Origin: Actinomycetota bacterium
GTDB lineage: Bacteria > Actinomycetota > Actinomycetes > Mycobacteriales > Mycobacteriaceae
Length of the DNA: 29,043 nucleotides
NCBI GenBank assembly: GCA_005787665.1
Contig: SYAB01000228.1
Coordinates: 1-29,043, forward strand
Reading direction: 5' to 3'
Below, piece after piece: positions 18,373 to 27,747 of the stretch. The translations under genes were made by a program, and so were the position numbers. A model generated the notes under the pieces. The model was not told the origin of the DNA and searched no databases. It was given only the letters and a program-made list of their open reading frames with translations. Every line of letters starts with the position of its first letter. Within the stretch, counting starts at the first letter, position 1.

Positions 18373-18921
18373 ATGGCAGACCCGGCCGCCGGCCCCAGCG
18401 ACAACGAATTGCTCCGCGCCCACGTGGCAGGAGATCGCCGGGCCTTTGAGGAACTGTTCCGCCGACACCGAACCCGTCTGTACCGGAAGGCCCGCCATAC
18501 GGGTCAGAGCGCCGCCGATGCCGAAGACGCCGTTCAGGAAGCCATGCTGTCGGCGTTTCGCGGCGCAGGAGGGTTCCGACGCGACGCCGCCGTGGGCAGT
18601 TGGCTCCACCGTATCGTCGTCAACGCCTGCCGTGATCGGCACCGGCACAACGCGATTCGCCCCACTATCGCCCTCGAGGACGAGTACGTCGGCCCAACCA
18701 GGGACCGCACCGACCAGGTCGACACCGCCATCGAGGTGCGGCGGGCGCTGATGGCGCTGCCGCCCGGGCAGCGCGCTGCCGTCCTAGCCGTCGACCTGCA
18801 CGGTTACTCGGTGGCCGAGGCCGCGGTGCTGCTCGGCGTCGCCGAGGGGACGGTCAAGAGCCGGCGGGCGCGTGCCCGCGCGCGACTCGCGGTGCTGTTG
18901 GACGGACCGGACTCTCGGTGA
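18373..18921 (+). CDS. sigM: ECF sigma factor SigM
   Basis: A 182-residue ECF sigma factor. Region 2 covers about 12-90 (NELLRAHVAGDRRAFEELFR, DAEDAVQEAMLSAFRGAGGF, SWLHRIVVNACRDR). Region 4 covers about 125-172 and includes the helix-turn-helix YSVAEAAVLLGVAEGTVKSR. The sequence resembles M. tuberculosis SigM (Rv3911), and it sits between murJ and trxB exactly as there. In M. tuberculosis SigM is held by the anti-sigma factor RsmA encoded next to it; here the following gene lacks the anti-sigma domain. The ATG at 18373 is chosen over the GTG at 18337 from the -10 box 7 nt upstream and from the fit with the family's N-terminus. Confidence 0.92.
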   Translation: MADPAAGPSDNELLRAHVAGDRRAFEELFRRHRTRLYRKARHTGQSAADAEDAVQEAMLSAFRGAGGFRRDAAVGSWLHRIVVNACRDRHRHNAIRPTIALEDEYVGPTRDRTDQVDTAIEVRRALMALPPGQRAAVLAVDLHGYSVAEAAVLLGVAEGTVKSRRARARARLAVLLDGPDSR

Positions 18922-18937
18922 GCGGCACACTGGTCTG

Positions 18938-19177
18938 GTGGAACAGCCGCCGACCGACCATTGCGTGACCGGCCCGCCACGGGGCCGGCGGGCGGCCCAC
19001 GCGGTCCGGCCACCGGTGGCGCTCGCGCCCCAGATGATCGTCGTGGCCATCGGGGCGGCCGCCGTGGCCGGCGCCCTGGGCCTGGGCGCGGTCGCGTGTC
19101 TGGCCGGATCCGACCCGTCGACAAGCACCCCCACCAGTGCCCGGTCCATCACCGTGACCGCACCCCCCGAGCCCTGA
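18938..19177 (+). CDS. Short transmembrane remnant of anti-sigma factor RsmA (Rv3912-like)
   Basis: A 79-residue frame from GTG 18938, 16 bases after sigM. It has a polar N-terminus (MEQPPTDHCVTGPPRGRRAA), one membrane helix (about 33-53, MIVVAIGAAAVAGALGLGAV) and a short Thr/Ser-rich end (TSTPTSARSITVTAPPEP). The stretches AAHAVRPPV and TSARSITV look like the central part of M. tuberculosis RsmA (AAHAARPHV, TTAQHITV, from memory). About 100 N-terminal residues with the sigma-binding domain and the extracellular C-terminal domain are missing, and the gaps on each side are too short to contain them. It may be a decayed gene or a minimal membrane peptide. No Shine-Dalgarno is seen; CACACT 6 nt upstream is a weak -10 candidate. 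Confidence 0.55.
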   Translation: MEQPPTDHCVTGPPRGRRAAHAVRPPVALAPQMIVVAIGAAAVAGALGLGAVACLAGSDPSTSTPTSARSITVTAPPEP

Positions 19178-19195
19178 TGCCCGCACTGGGCAACC

Positions 19196-19222
19196 GGGAA
19201 CACCCACGCCTACGCTGTTGTT
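19196..19222 (+). promoter_or_regulatory. Candidate SigH/ECF promoter of trxB-trxC
   Basis: GGGAACA (19196-19202), a 16-nt spacer and TGTT (19219-19222) resemble the mycobacterial SigH-type promoter (GGAAY, 16-17 nt, CGTT), with T in place of C. In M. tuberculosis the thioredoxin operon is under SigH. The GGAAC hexamer region also fits SigM promoters, but the CGTC -10 is missing. TACGCT at 19211-19216 could act as a sigma-A -10. Confidence 0.45.
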
Positions 19223-19252
19223 GGTACGAGTGATTCGCCCAGAAAGGCCGGT

Positions 19253-20236
19253 ATGAACGACCACACCCTGCACGACGTCATCGTCATCGCTTCCGGCCCG
19301 GCCGGGTACACCGCCGCGATCTACACCGCGCGGGCGCAGTTGCATCCGTTGGTCTTCGAGGGCACCTCCTTCGGCGGGGCGCTGATGACCACGACCGAGG
19401 TGGAGAACTACCCCGGATTCCGCTCCGGCATCCAGGGCCCGGATCTGATGGACGAGATGCGTGAGCAGGCTCTTCACTTCGGCGCGGACCTGCAGATGGA
19501 GGATGTGGAGTCGGTGTCGCTGGACGGCCCGGTCAAAGAGGTCGTCACCGCCGGCGGCGAGACGCATCGCGCGCGCGCGGTGATCCTGGCCATGGGCGCC
19601 GCCTCCCGGTACCTCGGCGTTCCCGGCGAGCAGGAGTTGCTGGGCCGCGGCGTGAGTTCGTGCGCGACCTGCGACGGTTTCTTCTTCAAAGGCCAGGACA
19701 TCGCCGTCATCGGTGGCGGGGATTCCGCCATGGAAGAGGCGACGTTCCTCACGCGTTTCGCGCGCAGCGTCACGCTGGTCCACCGCCGTGACGAGTTCCG
19801 CGCCTCGAAGATCATGCTGGAACGGGCCCGTGACAACGACAAGATCACCTTCCTGACCAACACCACGGTGCTGGGGGTCGAGGGCGACACCACGGTGACG
19901 GGGTTGCGGGTGCGCGATGCGCTCACCGGACAGGAGTCCACCCTGCCGGTGACGGGAGTGTTCGTCGCCATCGGCCATGACCCGCGGTCGGAACTGGTGC
20001 GTGAGGTGCTCGACGTCGACGACGAGGGTTACGTCCTGGTACGCGATCGCAGCACGGCCACCTCACTGCCGGGTGTCTTCGCGGCCGGCGATCTGGTGGA
20101 CCGTACCTACCGTCAGGCCATCACCGCGGCGGGCAGCGGGTGCGCGGCCGCCATCGACGCCGAGCGTTGGCTGGCTCATCCGCACGAGGCCGCCGACGAA
20201 TCCGGCACCGCTGAGATGATTGGAGCCAAGCCATGA
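19253..20236 (+). CDS. trxB: Thioredoxin reductase
   Basis: A 327-residue flavoenzyme reducing thioredoxin with NADPH. Redox-active cysteines are in [11 protein letters not shown], the NADPH motif is [13 protein letters not shown], and [10 protein letters not shown] contains the Arg residues that bind the NADPH 2'-phosphate. The C-terminal FAD motif is [16 protein letters not shown]. The N-terminal FAD-binding GxGxxG, normally GSGPAG, reads ASGPAG here: residue 13 is Ala (codon GCT at 19289-19291), one base from Gly (GGT). AGAAAGG at 19241-19247 is a good Shine-Dalgarno 5 nt before the ATG. The TGA overlaps the ATG of trxC (ATGA). It supplies the cytosolic thioredoxin system; an ECF-type promoter lies upstream. 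Confidence 0.95.
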   Translation: MNDHTLHDVIVIASGPAGYTAAIYTARAQLHPLVFEGTSFGGALMTTTEVENYPGFRSGIQGPDLMDEMREQALHFGADLQMEDVESVSLDGPVKEVVTAGGETHRARAVILAMGAASRYLGVPGEQELLGRGVSSCATCDGFFFKGQDIAVIGGGDSAMEEATFLTRFARSVTLVHRRDEFRASKIMLERARDNDKITFLTNTTVLGVEGDTTVTGLRVRDALTGQESTLPVTGVFVAIGHDPRSELVREVLDVDDEGYVLVRDRSTATSLPGVFAAGDLVDRTYRQAITAAGSGCAAAIDAERWLAHPHEAADESGTAEMIGAKP

Positions 20237-20553
20237 GCACAGTGACCGTTACCGACGGAGACTTCGCCGAGTCGGTGCTGCTCAGTGAGACACCGGTCCT
20301 GGTGGACTTCTGGGCCACCTGGTGTGGGCCGTGCCGGATGGTGGCTCCGGTGCTGGAGGAGATCGCCAAGGAGAAGGCCGGTGTACTGACGGTGGCGAAG
20401 ATCGACGTCGATGCCAATCCCGGAGTCGCCCGGGATTTCCAGGTGGTGTCGATCCCGACGCTGATCCTGTTCAAGGCCGGCAAACCGGTGAAGCGCATCG
20501 TGGGCGCCAAGAGCAAGCCCGCGTTGCTGAGAGAGCTCTCCGACGTGCTGTAG
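20233..20553 (+). CDS. trxC: Thioredoxin
   Basis: A 106-residue thioredoxin with the redox motif WCGPC (Cys31 and Cys34) in [20 protein letters not shown]. The cis-proline loop is present as [14 protein letters not shown]. It is reduced by the TrxB encoded just upstream; the ATG overlaps the trxB stop (ATGA), and GGAG at 20222-20225 inside trxB gives a ribosome binding site 7 nt away. No signal peptide, so it is cytosolic. It corresponds to mycobacterial TrxC (Rv3914), the main thioredoxin. The segment after the stop contains GCGCGGGGCGC, which is shared with the 25-bp repeats at 9761 and 9814. Confidence 0.97.
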   Translation: MSTVTVTDGDFAESVLLSETPVLVDFWATWCGPCRMVAPVLEEIAKEKAGVLTVAKIDVDANPGVARDFQVVSIPTLILFKAGKPVKRIVGAKSKPALLRELSDVL

Positions 20554-20636
20554 GCGCGGGGCGCAACACGCCGGAGGACACTGATTCGTGACCGGCGATC
20601 CGTCGGATCCGTTTCCGGAAAGCGTCGCCCCTCTGC

Positions 20637-20642
20637 GACAAT
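20637..20642 (+). promoter_or_regulatory. -10 box for cwlM
   Basis: GACAAT matches four of six TATAAT bases and ends 7 nt before the ATG at 20650, favouring a leaderless start there rather than at the in-frame ATG at 20641. Confidence 0.4.
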
Positions 20643-20649
20643 GCTTGTC

Positions 20650-21894
20650 ATGTCGAGTCCCGGCCATGGCCCCGGCGGTTCTGCCTGGGATCCGCGCAGC
20701 GCGGCCGGTGATGCTCTGCGCCGCGGGGACCGCGGTGGCGCGGTCGTCGAGATCCGGGCCGCGCTCGCGGCGCTGGGGTTGCTGGAAAACCCCGATGAGG
20801 ACCTGACCACTGGGAAACACGTGGCGCTCGACGTGTTCGACGGCAAACTCGACCACGCGGTACGCGCCTTCCAGCAGCGACGCGGACTGCTCGTCGACGG
20901 TGTGGTCGGCGAAGCGACCTATCGCGCGTTGCGGGAGGCCTCCTACCGACTCGGGGCCCGGACGCTGGCACACCAGTTCGGCGCGCCGATGTACGGCGAT
21001 GACGTGGCAACCCTGCAATCCCGGCTGCAGGACCTCGGGTTCTACACCGCTCTGGTGGACGGCTATTTCGGGTTGCAGACCCACAATTCGCTGATGTCCT
21101 ACCAGCGCGAGTACGGGCTCGCGCCGGACGGGATCTGCGGACCGGATACGTTGCGCTCGCTGTATTTCCTGGGCTCCCGCGTCACCGGAGGTTCGCTGCA
21201 CGCCATCCGCGAGGAGGAGCACGTTCGGCTGTCGGGTCCCCGGCTGTCGGGCAAGCGGATCATCATCGACCCCGGCCGCGGCGGCAACGACCACGGTCTG
21301 ATCGTCAACGGTGCCCAGGGCCCGATGAGCGAGGCCGACATCCTCTGGGACCTGGCCAGCCGGCTGGAGGGCAGGATGACCGCGATCGGGATGGAGACCT
21401 TCCTCTCCCGGCCGGTCAACCACAGCCCGGCAGACGCCGAACGCGCCGCAACGGCCAATACCGTCGGGGCCGACCTGATGATCAGCCTGCGTTTCGAGCG
21501 CCAACCCGGCCCGGTGGCCAGCGGCGTGGCCTCGTTCTACTTCGGTAGCGCACACGGGTCGGTGTCGACCATCGGCCGCAATCTCGCTGACTTCATCCAG
21601 CGAGAAGTGGTGGCGCGCACCGGTTTACCCGACTGCCGCACCCATGGCCGCACCTGGGACCTGTTGCGGCTCACCCGAATGCCGACCGTCCAGGTGGATG
21701 TCGGATACATCACCAGCCCGCATGATCGGGCTTTGCTGGTGACCAGGGAGTGCCGCGACGCGGTGGCCGAGGGCATCCTGGCTGCCGTCAAGCGGCTCTA
21801 CCTGCTGGGAAAGAACGACCGTCCGACCGGAACATTCACCTTCGCCGAGTTGCTCGCCCACGAGCAGACCGTCGAAGGTCGGCCGGCCGTCTAG
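20650..21894 (+). CDS. cwlM: CwlM, peptidoglycan-synthesis regulator with amidase fold
   Basis: A 414-residue protein without a signal peptide. Two peptidoglycan-binding-like repeats (about 25-95 and 112-172; LDHAVRAFQQRRGLLVDGVV, THNSLMSYQREYGLAPDGIC) are followed by an Amidase_3-type fold (about 200-385). The zinc-binding segment usually reading DPGHGG is IIIDPGRGG, with Arg210 in place of the ligand His, as in M. tuberculosis CwlM, which acts as a phosphorylation-controlled activator of MurA rather than as an enzyme. The C-terminal tail PTGTFTFAELLAHE keeps the threonines (393, 395, 397) in the region phosphorylated by PknB. The TAG shares a CTAG with the stop of the convergent gene. Next to murJ, this places two PknB-controlled cell-wall factors within 6 kb. 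Confidence 0.94.
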   Translation: MSSPGHGPGGSAWDPRSAAGDALRRGDRGGAVVEIRAALAALGLLENPDEDLTTGKHVALDVFDGKLDHAVRAFQQRRGLLVDGVVGEATYRALREASYRLGARTLAHQFGAPMYGDDVATLQSRLQDLGFYTALVDGYFGLQTHNSLMSYQREYGLAPDGICGPDTLRSLYFLGSRVTGGSLHAIREEEHVRLSGPRLSGKRIIIDPGRGGNDHGLIVNGAQGPMSEADILWDLASRLEGRMTAIGMETFLSRPVNHSPADAERAATANTVGADLMISLRFERQPGPVASGVASFYFGSAHGSVSTIGRNLADFIQREVVARTGLPDCRTHGRTWDLLRLTRMPTVQVDVGYITSPHDRALLVTRECRDAVAEGILAAVKRLYLLGKNDRPTGTFTFAELLAHEQTVEGRPAV

Positions 21895-22601
21895 TCCCCC
21901 GAGGACGCGCCCACCGGTTGCTGCAGCCGGGAGCTCTCCAACAACCGCTCCAGGGCGGCCTCGACGTCAGCCTTCCATCCCAGGCCCCGGTTCAGTTCCA
22001 ATCGCAGGCGCGGAAAGTAGCGGTGCGGTGCGACGACCGTGAAGCCGACCCCGGTGAGGAAGTCAGCGTCGATCATGCACATCTCCACCGAACAATCCCC
22101 GACGGCGTCGATCGCCGCCAGCAACCGTGGGTCCGCGCCGGACTCACTCATCCCGGCGGCCTCCGGAGTGCGTCCGAAGGCTTCCAGAGCCCGCACTCCA
22201 CGGCGGACCAACTCATTGACCACGTGGCCGAGCAGTTGCTCGGCCAGGCCCTCGGGTTGACCGGGCTCCACGCCCATCGAGGTGAGCAACACCGCGTCCG
22301 GGCTGACCGGCCCGGTGGGAAACCGCTGCGCCCGCGGGACCGCCCCCGGCGGGGCGTAGAGGACATAGCCGAGGCAGGGTTCGTCATCGGCGGCGGTCTC
22401 GTCATCGGGGATGGCCACCTGACCGCAGGATCCCCACTCGAGCATGACCATCGACAGCCACGCCTCTTTCTCGAACTCCGGGTCCGGCAGGTGTTCGCCA
22501 CCGAGGGTGGCCGGATCGACCTCCCAGAACACGCAGCGCCGGGCGTGCTTGGGTAGCTGCTCGAACCCCTCGAGCCGCAGCCCACTGATGCGAACGGACA
22601 C
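21891..22601 (-). CDS. Conserved hypothetical protein, possible GNAT fold (Rv3916c-like)
   Basis: A 236-residue protein resembling Rv3916c (about 244 residues). Strongly conserved-looking N-terminal block: LPKHARRCVFWEVDPATLGG, then EKEAWLSMVMLEWGSCGQVA. The middle LGYVLYAPPGAVPRAQRFP and LLTSMGVEPGQPEGLAEQLL suggest an N-acetyltransferase (GNAT)-like beta strand and cofactor-binding turn, and the end DADFLTGVGFTVVAPHRYFPRLRLEL reads like the last GNAT strands. Acetyltransferase activity is an inference. It starts with GTG, preceded by GGGGAG about 5 nt upstream on the minus strand. Its TAG overlaps the cwlM stop. It is in line with parB but 216 bases away. Confidence 0.82.
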   Translation of the reverse strand: MSVRISGLRLEGFEQLPKHARRCVFWEVDPATLGGEHLPDPEFEKEAWLSMVMLEWGSCGQVAIPDDETAADDEPCLGYVLYAPPGAVPRAQRFPTGPVSPDAVLLTSMGVEPGQPEGLAEQLLGHVVNELVRRGVRALEAFGRTPEAAGMSESGADPRLLAAIDAVGDCSVEMCMIDADFLTGVGFTVVAPHRYFPRLRLELNRGLGWKADVEAALERLLESSRLQQPVGASSGD

Positions 22602-22778
22602 TCAGTCTCCCCGGACTCTCCGCGCCGCGCGCGGTCCTCCCAGGATAGGAGAACCGGCCCGTGACAGGCCAGTACCGGGTTCCCGGAATTCGCCAACCCC
22701 GATTGACGACGAAATCCGTTGTCGCTCAACGCGATTCACTCCCGATCTCCATCGCGGGACGGGAATCATCTCGGCTTC

Positions 22779-22791
22779 CGTCACAGTGACG
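22779..22791. repeat. 13-bp perfect inverted repeat between parB and the Rv3916c-like gene
   Basis: CGTCAC-A-GTGACG is a perfect palindrome apart from its centre base. It lies 28 nt past the parB stop, in the 216-bp spacer before the next minus-strand gene. Possible operator or part of a terminator; no T-tract makes it a typical intrinsic terminator. Confidence 0.5.
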
Positions 22792-22817
22792 TAAAACCCG
22801 GGTGTCATTGCGTCCGA

Positions 22818-23780
22818 CTATTTCGCGGTGCGCGGGTCCATCAGACCCACAATGCGCTGGAGATCATCCACCGACCCGAACTCGACGACGATCTTGCCCT
22901 TACGCTTCCCCAGACTCACGGTCACCCGGGTGTCATAGGTCCCCGACAGGCGTTCGGCGACGTCCTGAAGTCCCGGCATCTGGATGGGCTTGCGCCGCTG
23001 CGGCCCGGGTGGCTTGCCGTCGCCGCGATTCGCCAGGGTCACCGCCTCCTCGGTGGCGCGCACCGACAGGCCTTCTGCCACGATGCGCGCGGCCAGCTCC
23101 TCCTGGGCCTCGGGACCGGACTCCAGAGCGAGCAGCGCCCGTGCGTGACCCGCCGACAGCACGCCGGCAGCGACCCGGCGTTGCACGGGGATCGGAAGAC
23201 GGAGCAGCCTGATCATGTTCGTGATCACCGGACGTGACCGCCCGATGCGGCCCGCGAGTTCCTCGTGAGTGACCTCGAACTCGTCGAGCAACTGCTGATA
23301 GGCCGCCGCCTCTTCCAACGGGTTCAGTTGCGCGCGATGGATGTTCTCCAGCAACGCATCGCGAAGCAGATGATCGTCCGTCGTTTCGCGAACGATCGCC
23401 GGAATCACCGTCAAACCGGCCTGCTGGGCGGCGCGCCAGCGCCGCTCCCCCATCACCAACTGATAGCGAGGTCCGTCCGGGCTTCCGGCAACCTCGCGAA
23501 CCACGATCGGCTGCATCAGTCCGAACTCCCGGATGGAGTGCACCAGTTCGGACAATGCCTCTTCGTCGAAGACCTGGCGCGGCTGCCGAGGGTTCGGCTC
23601 GATGGCTGACGGATCAACTTCCCGGTAGACCGCGCCGATTCCCGCATCCGCGACCGCACCGCCGATCACGACATCAGCCGCTGCCTCACCCAGACGCGGT
23701 CCCCCGTCGGCGGGTCCGGTCGGGATCAGCGATGCCAGACCGCGGCCGAGGCCGCCCTTGCGCCGCGACGCCTGTGACAT
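22818..23780 (-). CDS. parB: Chromosome partitioning protein ParB
   Basis: A 320-residue CTP-dependent DNA clamp that loads at parS and organises the origin region with ParA and SMC. The start carries the basic [20 protein letters not shown] typical of ParA-stimulating peptides. The N-terminal domain has the NPRQPR box (63-68) and the CTP-binding GERRWRA (111-117), then [20 protein letters not shown]. The helix-turn-helix is at about 168-195 ([20 protein letters not shown]), and the C-terminal dimerisation domain ends [14 protein letters not shown] 23780 lies 19 bases after the parA stop, with GGGAGG in between as ribosome binding site. Two parS copies are within 1.7 kb upstream. Confidence 0.97.
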   Translation of the reverse strand: MSQASRRKGGLGRGLASLIPTGPADGGPRLGEAAADVVIGGAVADAGIGAVYREVDPSAIEPNPRQPRQVFDEEALSELVHSIREFGLMQPIVVREVAGSPDGPRYQLVMGERRWRAAQQAGLTVIPAIVRETTDDHLLRDALLENIHRAQLNPLEEAAAYQQLLDEFEVTHEELAGRIGRSRPVITNMIRLLRLPIPVQRRVAAGVLSAGHARALLALESGPEAQEELAARIVAEGLSVRATEEAVTLANRGDGKPPGPQRRKPIQMPGLQDVAERLSGTYDTRVTVSLGKRKGKIVVEFGSVDDLQRIVGLMDPRTAK

Positions 23781-23799
23781 GAATTCCCTGCCCTCCCAG

Positions 23800-25421
<1,622 letters not shown>

Positions 25422-25422
25422 C

Positions 25423-25434
25423 TACATGGATGTA
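25423..25434. repeat. Small inverted repeat in the jag-rsmG gap
   Basis: TACAT-GG-ATGTA, 12 bp, in the 34-bp gap between the jag stop and rsmG. Role unknown. Confidence 0.35.
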
Positions 25435-25437
25435 ACT

Positions 25438-25950
25438 TCAGTCCTTCAACACCACGACGCGGCGGGACGGCTCGACGCCTTCGCTCTCGCTATGCACCCC
25501 GTCCACCGCAGCCACGGCATCGTGGACGATCTTGCGCTCGAAGGGGGTCATGGGCGCGAGTTCCTCGCGCTGCCCACCCTCAGCCACCCTGCGGGCGACC
25601 TTGTCACCGAGCGCGGTGAGTTCGTCGCGCCGCCGGCGACGCCAGTTGGCGATATCGAGCATCAACCGACTTCGTTCGCCCGTCTTCTGGTGCACAGCCA
25701 GACGGGTGAGCTCCTGGAGCGCATCGAGCACCTCGCCGCGCCGGCCGACGAGCTTGGTGAGGTCCTCCCCGCCGTCGATGCTGACGACCGCCCGGTCACC
25801 CTCGACGTCGAGGTCGATATCACCGTCGAAGTCGAGCAGGTCGAGCAGTTCCTCGAGGTAGTCGCCCGCGATCTCGCCCTCGGCGACCAGGCGATCCTCC
25901 TTCGTCCCGACCTGGGTCTGGACGGCTTCTTGTTCGTCGATGTCAGTCAT
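25438..25950 (-). CDS. Jag/KhpB-type R3H-KH RNA-binding protein
   Basis: A 170-residue cytosolic RNA-binding protein (Rv3920c, Jag/KhpB/EloR family). An acidic N-terminal region (1-45) is followed by a KH-like domain (about 45-95; DIDLDVEGDRAVVSI, GGEDLTKLVGRRGEVLDALQ) and an R3H domain (about 95-165) with LTRLAVHQKTGERSRLMLDI and ELAPMTPFERKIVHDAV. The Jag-N domain found in Firmicutes is absent. Related proteins influence cell-wall elongation and division. The gene follows yidC by 31 bases, as in most Gram-positive bacteria, and AGGAG lies 6 nt before the ATG at 25950. Confidence 0.92.
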   Translation of the reverse strand: MTDIDEQEAVQTQVGTKEDRLVAEGEIAGDYLEELLDLLDFDGDIDLDVEGDRAVVSIDGGEDLTKLVGRRGEVLDALQELTRLAVHQKTGERSRLMLDIANWRRRRRDELTALGDKVARRVAEGGQREELAPMTPFERKIVHDAVAAVDGVHSESEGVEPSRRVVVLKD

Positions 25951-25981
25951 GGCTTCTCCTCTTCACCGGGAATCCCCCGGA

Positions 25982-27067
25982 TCAACGTTTGCGTTTCTTC
26001 GACCGCGCACCGGGCCGCGGAGTGCGCCCGGGTGGCCCGCCGTTCCCGTTGGTGGTCGCCTTCGGTGTCTCGGCCTCGGTTGGCGCCGACGTCTCGGGCT
26101 CCGCTCCCCCTGCGCCGGCGGCCGGGGCGGCCGGTCCGTCCCCGGCGGTCGCCTTGCGGCCCTTGACCGGCTTGGCGCCGGGGGCTGGAGCGTTGGCGGA
26201 GCGGCGGGCGATGGCTTCTTCTTTTTTCGCCTCTTCTTCCCGCTCGATCTTTCCGAAGACGATGTGCTGCTGACCGAAGGTCCAGATGTTGTTGGACACC
26301 CAGTAGATGATGATCGCGATGGGCAGGAACGGACCGCCGACGACGACACCGAGCGGGAACACGTAGAGCGCCAACTTGTTCATCAGCGCGGTCTGCGGGT
26401 TGGCGGCAGCTTCGGGGCTCTGCCGCGCGATCGACGCGCGGCTGTTGAAGTACGTCGCGACACCGGCCAGGATCATCAACGGAATGGAGACGGCCGCCAC
26501 CGCGTGCCGGCTGAACTCGGTGTAGGCCGCCAAGCCGTGCTGCTGGGTCATCGACGCACCGATCGGCGCACCGAACAGGTTGGCATCCAGGAAGTGCCCG
26601 ACATCGGTCGCGTTGAAGAAGTAGTTCCCCAGCGACCGGTTCTCCTCGACCGACAGACCCAACCGGCCGAAGCCGGTCTGGGTGCGGTTGAAGGACATCA
26701 GCACGTGATAGAGGCCGAGGAAGACGGGAATCTGTGCCAGCATCGGCAAGCATCCCAGAACCGGGTTGAAGCCGTGTTCGCGTTGCAGCTTCTGCATTTC
26801 CAGCGCCATCCGCTGGCGGTCTTTGCCGTACTTCTTCTGCAGCGCCTTGATCTGCGGTTGCAGTTCCTGCATCTGCCGGGTTGTCCGGATCTGCCGCACG
26901 AAGGGCTTGTACAGCAGGGCCCGGAGGGTGAAGACCAGGAACATCACGGTCAGCGCCCAGGTGAAGAAATTGCTCGGCCCCAGGAAGACGGCGAAGAGCT
27001 TGTACCAGAGCCACATGATCCCCGACACCGGGTAGTAGATGTAGTCGAGGCTGAACCAGTTAAACAT
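25982..27067 (-). CDS. yidC: Membrane protein insertase YidC
   Basis: A 361-residue YidC/Oxa1 insertase placing proteins in the cytoplasmic membrane. An N-terminal hydrophobic stretch ([16 protein letters not shown]) is followed by [20 protein letters not shown], the cytoplasmic coiled-coil hairpin ([20 protein letters not shown]), and helices at [37 protein letters not shown], and [20 protein letters not shown]. The core Arg in LRALLYKPF is likely the groove arginine. After [10 protein letters not shown] comes a long Ala/Pro/Lys-rich cytoplasmic tail (about 280-361, ending GARSKKRKR) able to contact ribosomes. The ATG at 27067 overlaps the yidD end by 8 bases, so it is translationally coupled. 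Confidence 0.95.
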   Translation of the reverse strand: MFNWFSLDYIYYPVSGIMWLWYKLFAVFLGPSNFFTWALTVMFLVFTLRALLYKPFVRQIRTTRQMQELQPQIKALQKKYGKDRQRMALEMQKLQREHGFNPVLGCLPMLAQIPVFLGLYHVLMSFNRTQTGFGRLGLSVEENRSLGNYFFNATDVGHFLDANLFGAPIGASMTQQHGLAAYTEFSRHAVAAVSIPLMILAGVATYFNSRASIARQSPEAAANPQTALMNKLALYVFPLGVVVGGPFLPIAIIIYWVSNNIWTFGQQHIVFGKIEREEEAKKEEAIARRSANAPAPGAKPVKGRKATAGDGPAAPAAGAGGAEPETSAPTEAETPKATTNGNGGPPGRTPRPGARSKKRKR

Positions 27068-27356
27068 TCGCGTTCCTGATCTCCGGTTGTAAGCCGTTGC
27101 CGGCGTGGGAATGTCGTTCCGGTATCGGGTCCCATCCCCCGCGATGCCAGGGACCGCACTTCATCAGCCGCACCATGCTCAACCACGTCCCGCGAACCAG
27201 CCCGTATTCGGTCAACGCGTCAACCGCGTACTGGCTGCAGGTCGGGACGAACCGGCAGGAGGGCATCCGCAGCGGCGAGATCATGTGGCGATAGAACTGG
27301 ATCGCAACGATCACACCGCGAACGATCGGGCCGCGAACCTGGCCGGGCGCCGTCAC
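27060..27356 (-). CDS. yidD: Membrane protein insertion factor YidD
   Basis: A 98-residue member of the YidD family (UPF0161), a small membrane-associated protein assisting YidC. Signature residues are [20 protein letters not shown] with SQYAVDAL, and [15 protein letters not shown] near the C-terminus, including the family's conserved cysteines. The GTG start at 27354-27356 overlaps the TGA of rnpA (GTGA), and the TAA lies inside the first codons of yidC. The gene is thus coupled on both sides. Confidence 0.94.
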   Translation of the reverse strand: MTAPGQVRGPIVRGVIVAIQFYRHMISPLRMPSCRFVPTCSQYAVDALTEYGLVRGTWLSMVRLMKCGPWHRGGWDPIPERHSHAGNGLQPEIRNANV

Positions 27357-27730
27357 CGGCGGCGGTCCATCAAAGCGTGTGCACGTTTCAGGCCGGCGCG
27401 CAGTTCGTGATGAAGGCGGGCCGAGAGTGCGTCGCGGCTACCGGGCAGGGCACGCACGACGATCCGGTCGGCGGGGTCGAGCTCGTCGACCATCGTGGCG
27501 GCGACGTGACGGAGCCGCCGGGCGACCCGGTGCCGATCGACGGCATTGCCCACCGACTTCGCCACCACGAACCCGACCTGGGGAGCCGGGCTACCGGCTG
27601 AACGGCAGTTGTCGTCGTCGGTATCTCGGTAGGCGTGGACGACGAGATCGGGTTGCGTCACCCGCACCCCGTGCTTGACGGTGTGGCTGAACTCCGTAGA
27701 CCGTGTCATCCGGTTTCGAGCCGGGAGCAC
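27353..27730 (-). CDS. rnpA: Ribonuclease P protein component
   Basis: A 125-residue basic protein that joins the RNase P RNA to mature the 5' ends of tRNAs; same length as I recall for M. tuberculosis. It opens with [20 protein letters not shown], continues with [20 protein letters not shown], and has the family's RNR-like motif as [15 protein letters not shown] 27728-27730 is chosen because upstream residues in the frame do not resemble the family and it leaves 17 bases after rpmH. The ribosome binding site is weak, so coupling to rpmH is likely. Confidence 0.95.
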   Translation of the reverse strand: MLPARNRMTRSTEFSHTVKHGVRVTQPDLVVHAYRDTDDDNCRSAGSPAPQVGFVVAKSVGNAVDRHRVARRLRHVAATMVDELDPADRIVVRALPGSRDALSARLHHELRAGLKRAHALMDRRR

Positions 27731-27747
27731 TCCGTGTGACCCGTGGG

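Noticed and set aside
18902..18972. Search for the RsmA sigma-binding domain in any frame after sigM
   Set aside because: Only about 70 bases precede the RsmA-like segment; no frame can encode the roughly 100 missing residues, so a simple frameshift does not explain the loss.
20588..20806. 72-codon plus-strand frame from GTG 20588 with GGAGG ten bases upstream, between trxC and cwlM
   Set aside because: Most of it overlaps cwlM in another frame and its protein looks like random GC-rich translation (many Arg, Pro, Ser); no family resemblance.
25947..27014. 355-codon minus-strand frame overlapping yidC in a second frame
   Set aside because: The other frame carries all YidC features; this one is an Arg-rich shadow.
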